DNA from: an uncultured Novosphingobium sp.
GTDB taxonomy: Bacteria > Pseudomonadota > Alphaproteobacteria > Sphingomonadales > Sphingomonadaceae
NCBI GenBank assembly: GCA_938005655.1
Contig: CALLNA010000181.1
Coordinates: 1 to 7,229, forward strand
Reading direction: 5' to 3'
Length of the DNA stretch: 7,229 bases
Below are positions 5,212 through 7,229 of the stretch, piece by piece. The position numbers and the translations under genes were made by a program. Position 1 is the stretch's first letter, and every line of letters starts with the position of its first letter. A model generated the notes under the pieces. It was not told the origin of the DNA, did not search any database, and was given only the letters and a program-made list of their open reading frames with translations.

Positions 5212-5622
5212 ATGCAACTGACCCGTCATACCGACTATGCGCTGCGCCTGCTCATCTACCTTGCGGGCGCGGGCGAGGGGCGCGTGCAGATCGCGGCGGT
5301 GGCCGAGGCGCAGGCGATCTCCCGCACCCACCTGATGAAGATCGCCAACGAGCTGGCTCGGGCCGGCTTCATCGACGCTGCGCGCGGGCGGGGCGGCGGC
5401 ATCCGCCTCGCCCGCGATCCGGAGGAGATCAACCTCGGCGCGGTCATCCGGACGACGGAACCGCCGTGTCCGATGGTCGATTGCAGCGCTTGCCGCCTGA
5501 TCCGCCGCTGCTCGCTGCCGGGCGTGCTGGAACAGGCCGAGTCGGCGTTCCGGGCGGTTCTCGACAGGTTCTCATTGGCGGACATCATCCGCGAGCGGAG
5601 GGCGTCTCCCGCCTTATCGTGA
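5212..5622 (+). CDS. nsrR: NsrR-like Rrf2-family NO-sensing repressor
   Basis: This 136-residue cytoplasmic transcription factor has a winged helix at about 1-80. MQLTRHTDYALRLLIYLA, ISRTHLMKIANELARAGFI and RGRGGGIRLA align closely with E. coli NsrR, as does the C-terminal SLADII. D8 corresponds to the residue that ligates the cluster in Streptomyces NsrR. The Fe-S cysteines are C86, C91, C94 and C100. C91-X2-C94-X5-C100 is shorter than the usual NsrR spacing, while C86-X7-C94-X5-C100 matches the RirA spacing. The start at 5212 matches the family N-terminus, with GGAGG about 11 nt upstream; an in-frame ATG at 5182 has its ribosome-binding site too close. It is divergent from hcp and probably represses both hcp and the globin operon. 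An iron or redox Rrf2 regulator is the main alternative. Confidence 0.87.
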   Translation: MQLTRHTDYALRLLIYLAGAGEGRVQIAAVAEAQAISRTHLMKIANELARAGFIDAARGRGGGIRLARDPEEINLGAVIRTTEPPCPMVDCSACRLIRRCSLPGVLEQAESAFRAVLDRFSLADIIRERRASPALS

Positions 5623-5624
5623 AC

Positions 5625-5648
5625 CCGTCATGCTGAACTCGTTTCAGC
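5625..5648. repeat. Sphingomonad-type intergenic palindrome overlapping a stop codon
   Basis: The core is GCTGAA (5632-5637) and TTCAGC (5643-5648) around the loop CTCGT, preceded by CGTCAT. I recognise this as the left part of a short palindromic element scattered through sphingomonad genomes (from memory). It fills almost the whole 21-bp gap between the convergent nsrR and CitE-like genes. It also supplies the TGA stop of the CitE-like gene (5644-5646, - strand). As a stem-loop it might serve as a weak bidirectional terminator. Confidence 0.6.
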
Positions 5649-6513
5649 CGTTCCCCCCGATCCGCTCGGCCACGGCGATCAGGCGCCGGGCCTGGTCGAG
5701 GTGCAGCAGCTCGGCCATCTTGCCCTCGACCCGGATCGCGCCCTTGCCGGCGTTCTCGGGCAGGGCGAAGGCGGCGATCACCGCCTGGGCCCAGGCCAGC
5801 TCCTCCGCGCTCGGCGAGAAGACCTCGTTGGTCGGGGCGAGCTGGTCGGGGTGGATCAGGCTCTTGCCGTCGAAGCCGAACAGCAGGCCCTGCTCGGCCT
5901 CGGCGCGGAAGACGGCCAGGTCGCGGAACTCGTTGCAGACCCCGTCGAGCACCGCCACGCCGTGCGCGCGCGCCGCGGCGACGGCCATGCTCAGGAAAGG
6001 CAGGAACGGCGTGCGCTCGGGCGTCAGCCGGGCGCGCATCTCCTTGGCGAGGTCGTTGGTGCCCATGATCCACAGCGACAGGCGGGTATCGGCGGCGCGC
6101 GCGGCGATGGCGTCGAGCCGGGCCATGGCAGCGCAGGTCTCGATCATCGCCCAGAGCTGCATCGACGCGGGAGCATCGGCAAGGGCGGCCTGGTAGCGGT
6201 CGATGTCCGCCGGGCTGGAGACCTTGGGCACCAGCACCGCATCAGCGCCCGAGCCGGCGATCGCCGCCAGGTCCGCCGCGCCCCATTCGGTGTCGATCCC
6301 GTTGGCGCGGATCGCGACCTCGCGTTGGCCGAAGCCGCCCTCGCGCACCGCGGCGACGGCGGCCGCGCGCGCCTCGGCCTTCATCTCGGGCGCGACGGCG
6401 TCCTCCAGGTCGAGGATCACGACGTCGCAGGGCAGGGTGCGCGCCTTGGCGATGGCCTTGGCGTTCGAGGCGGGGAGATAGAGGGCGGAGCGGCGGGGAC
6501 GGTCTTGGGTCAT
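5644..6513 (-). CDS. HpcH/HpaI aldolase / CitE-like CoA-ester lyase
   Basis: This 289-residue TIM-barrel protein belongs to the CitE / malyl-CoA lyase group, which cleaves or hydrolyses short acyl-CoA esters in a Mg2+-dependent manner. The motifs in order are RSALYLPASN (8-17), DLEDAV (35-40), IRANG with R69, LVPKVSS (94-100), WAMIET with the metal ligand E125, MGTNDLAKE with D154, FDGKSLIHPDQ and VFSPS. The length is normal and the protein looks intact. Substrate is undecided among citramalyl-CoA, malyl-CoA, methylmalyl-CoA and related esters. The citrate lyase partners CitD and CitF are not in this window, so a stand-alone CitE-like role is likely. The start fits the family, although its ribosome-binding site (ACGGG) is weak. 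It converges on nsrR and is probably unrelated to the NO genes. Confidence 0.92.
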   Translation of the reverse strand: MTQDRPRRSALYLPASNAKAIAKARTLPCDVVILDLEDAVAPEMKAEARAAAVAAVREGGFGQREVAIRANGIDTEWGAADLAAIAGSGADAVLVPKVSSPADIDRYQAALADAPASMQLWAMIETCAAMARLDAIAARAADTRLSLWIMGTNDLAKEMRARLTPERTPFLPFLSMAVAAARAHGVAVLDGVCNEFRDLAVFRAEAEQGLLFGFDGKSLIHPDQLAPTNEVFSPSAEELAWAQAVIAAFALPENAGKGAIRVEGKMAELLHLDQARRLIAVAERIGGNG

Positions 6514-6617
6514 CGCCCGTCTGTGAAATCTGCGGCCGCGCCGGTCAAGGTGATGACGCGGGGGCGGGGCTTGCCTATGGAGGGGGCAGGTCGCCCCGCA
6601 AGGTGGAACGGATAACG

Positions 6618-7202
6618 ATGAACGAGCCTTCGCCGCCGGGCGATCAGGATGACGAGGGCGTCTCCCCCTCGGTCTGGCGTTTCGCCCGGGCGAGCCGGGC
6701 GCACGTGGTGGTCGACGCCGCCGACTATTTCGACCTGATGCAGGACGCGATGCTCGCCGCGCGGCAGCAGATCCTGATGATCGGCTGGGACTTCGACACC
6801 CGCATCCGCCTGGGCGAAGGGCGGCGCTGGTGGAACCTGCCGCGCAAGGGCCGCCACCCCGCGCGGCTCGGCGCGCTGGTCGTCTGGCTGGTCCGCCGGC
6901 GGCGGGAGCTTCAGATCCGCGTGCTCAAGTGGAACTTCGGCGCGCTCAAGTTCGTGCTGCGCGGCACGATGATCGTCGATCTCTACCGCTGGTGGCGGCA
7001 GCCGCGGATCGACTTCAAGTTCGATTCGGCCCACCCGCTCGGCTGCTCGCACCACCAGAAGATCGTGGTGATCGACGATCGCTTCGCGGTCTGCGGCGGG
7101 ATCGACATGACCTCCGACCGCTGGGACACGCCCGCCCATATCGAGCAGGACGTGCGCCGCCGCCGGCCCAACGGGAAGCCCTATGGCCGTGGCACGACGT
7201 GA
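6618..7202 (+). CDS. Phospholipase D / cardiolipin synthase-type protein, truncated by a frameshift
   Basis: As written, the sequence encodes 194 residues and stops at 7200-7202. The N-terminal half of a phospholipase D superfamily phospholipid-modifying enzyme is clear. Residues 47-58 (AARQQILMIGWD) form the usual opening strand, and the first HKD motif is complete with H146, K148 and D153 in HHQKIVVID, followed by GGIDMTSDRWD. Family members need a second HKD motif roughly 200-300 residues later, so this product would be inactive. The ATG at 6618 is preferred over GTG at 6603 because AAGGTGGA precedes it at a suitable distance. The last residues after PYG (188-190) do not look like the family; the continuation is in another frame (next entry). 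It is divergent from the CitE-like gene across 104 bp in which I see no strong promoter. Confidence 0.82.
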   Translation: MNEPSPPGDQDDEGVSPSVWRFARASRAHVVVDAADYFDLMQDAMLAARQQILMIGWDFDTRIRLGEGRRWWNLPRKGRHPARLGALVVWLVRRRRELQIRVLKWNFGALKFVLRGTMIVDLYRWWRQPRIDFKFDSAHPLGCSHHQKIVVIDDRFAVCGGIDMTSDRWDTPAHIEQDVRRRRPNGKPYGRGTT

Positions 7203-7229
7203 CCATGCTGATCGAGGGGCCGGCGGCCC
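7187..7229 (+). pseudogene. Frameshifted continuation of the phospholipase D-like gene
   Basis: Reading from 7187 in the -1 frame gives PWHDVTMLIEGPAA, which continues the family sequence PYG-PWHDV as I remember it and stays open to the window edge. The natural reading would need one extra C in the run at 7187-7188. The gene is therefore either broken by a one-base deletion or affected by a sequencing or assembly error. The second catalytic half would lie beyond the window. Confidence 0.72.

Noticed and set aside
3376..5622. A 748-codon + strand open frame opposite hcp that runs in frame into nsrR
   Set aside because: It is a by-product of high GC content: the part before 5212 is antisense to the clearly real hcp, has low-complexity composition and resembles no family. 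Only the last 136 codons are a gene.
6583..6597. GGGGC/GCCCC stem in the leader of the phospholipase D-like gene
   Set aside because: The stem is short and GC-only, with no supporting context.
1..7229. CRISPR arrays, tRNA or rRNA genes, insertion sequences, attachment sites
   Set aside because: I looked for direct repeats with regular spacing, tRNA-like cloverleaf sequences and transposase motifs and saw none.

Overview
This is a GC-rich window that reads like an alphaproteobacterium, most likely a sphingomonad. The evidence is the base composition, the style of the proteins, and a short intergenic palindrome at 5625-5648 of a type I remember as common in Sphingomonadaceae. No taxonomic marker gene is present, so the assignment is an inference.

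Most of the window (108-5622) is a compact nitric-oxide / nitrosative-stress island. At its right end, an Rrf2-family NsrR-like repressor (+ strand, 5212-5622) is divergent from hcp (- strand, 3433-5073), the hybrid-cluster protein. The 138-bp gap between them carries a near-consensus FNR/DNR box, TTGACGTGAATCAA, that overlaps an NsrR-type half-site. Downstream of hcp on the same strand are two strong stem-loops (3350-3420), a structured leader, and an Rnk/GreA-type RNA polymerase-binding protein (2684-3109). A tight four-gene - strand operon follows: a group III truncated hemoglobin (2142-2540), a small DUF1971 cupin-like protein (1855-2124), the flavohemoglobin Hmp (600-1811) and a four-helix CopD-like membrane protein (108-575). 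In front of this operon (2590-2612) is a 23-bp 11-1-11 inverted repeat. One arm is an exact match to the enterobacterial NsrR half-site, and a second ATGCAT palindrome lies three helical turns away.

The likely logic is that NsrR senses NO through an Fe-S cluster and releases both the hcp promoter and the globin operon. FNR/DNR adds an oxygen or NO-linked input at the hcp/nsrR gap. Hmp oxidises NO to nitrate when O2 is present, Hcp reduces NO (or hydroxylamine) when it is not, and the truncated hemoglobin may add further NO/O2 chemistry. DUF1971, the CopD-like protein and Rnk are the poorly understood members.

Right of nsrR, and facing it, is an unrelated CitE-like HpcH/HpaI lyase (5644-6513, -). 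A phospholipase D / cardiolipin synthase-type gene (6618 onward, +) then runs to the window edge and appears to be broken by a one-base frameshift near 7187. The first 107 bases hold no complete gene but do hold a good leftward promoter. The only gap above 300 bp is 3110-3432, described under the hairpins and the rnk leader.
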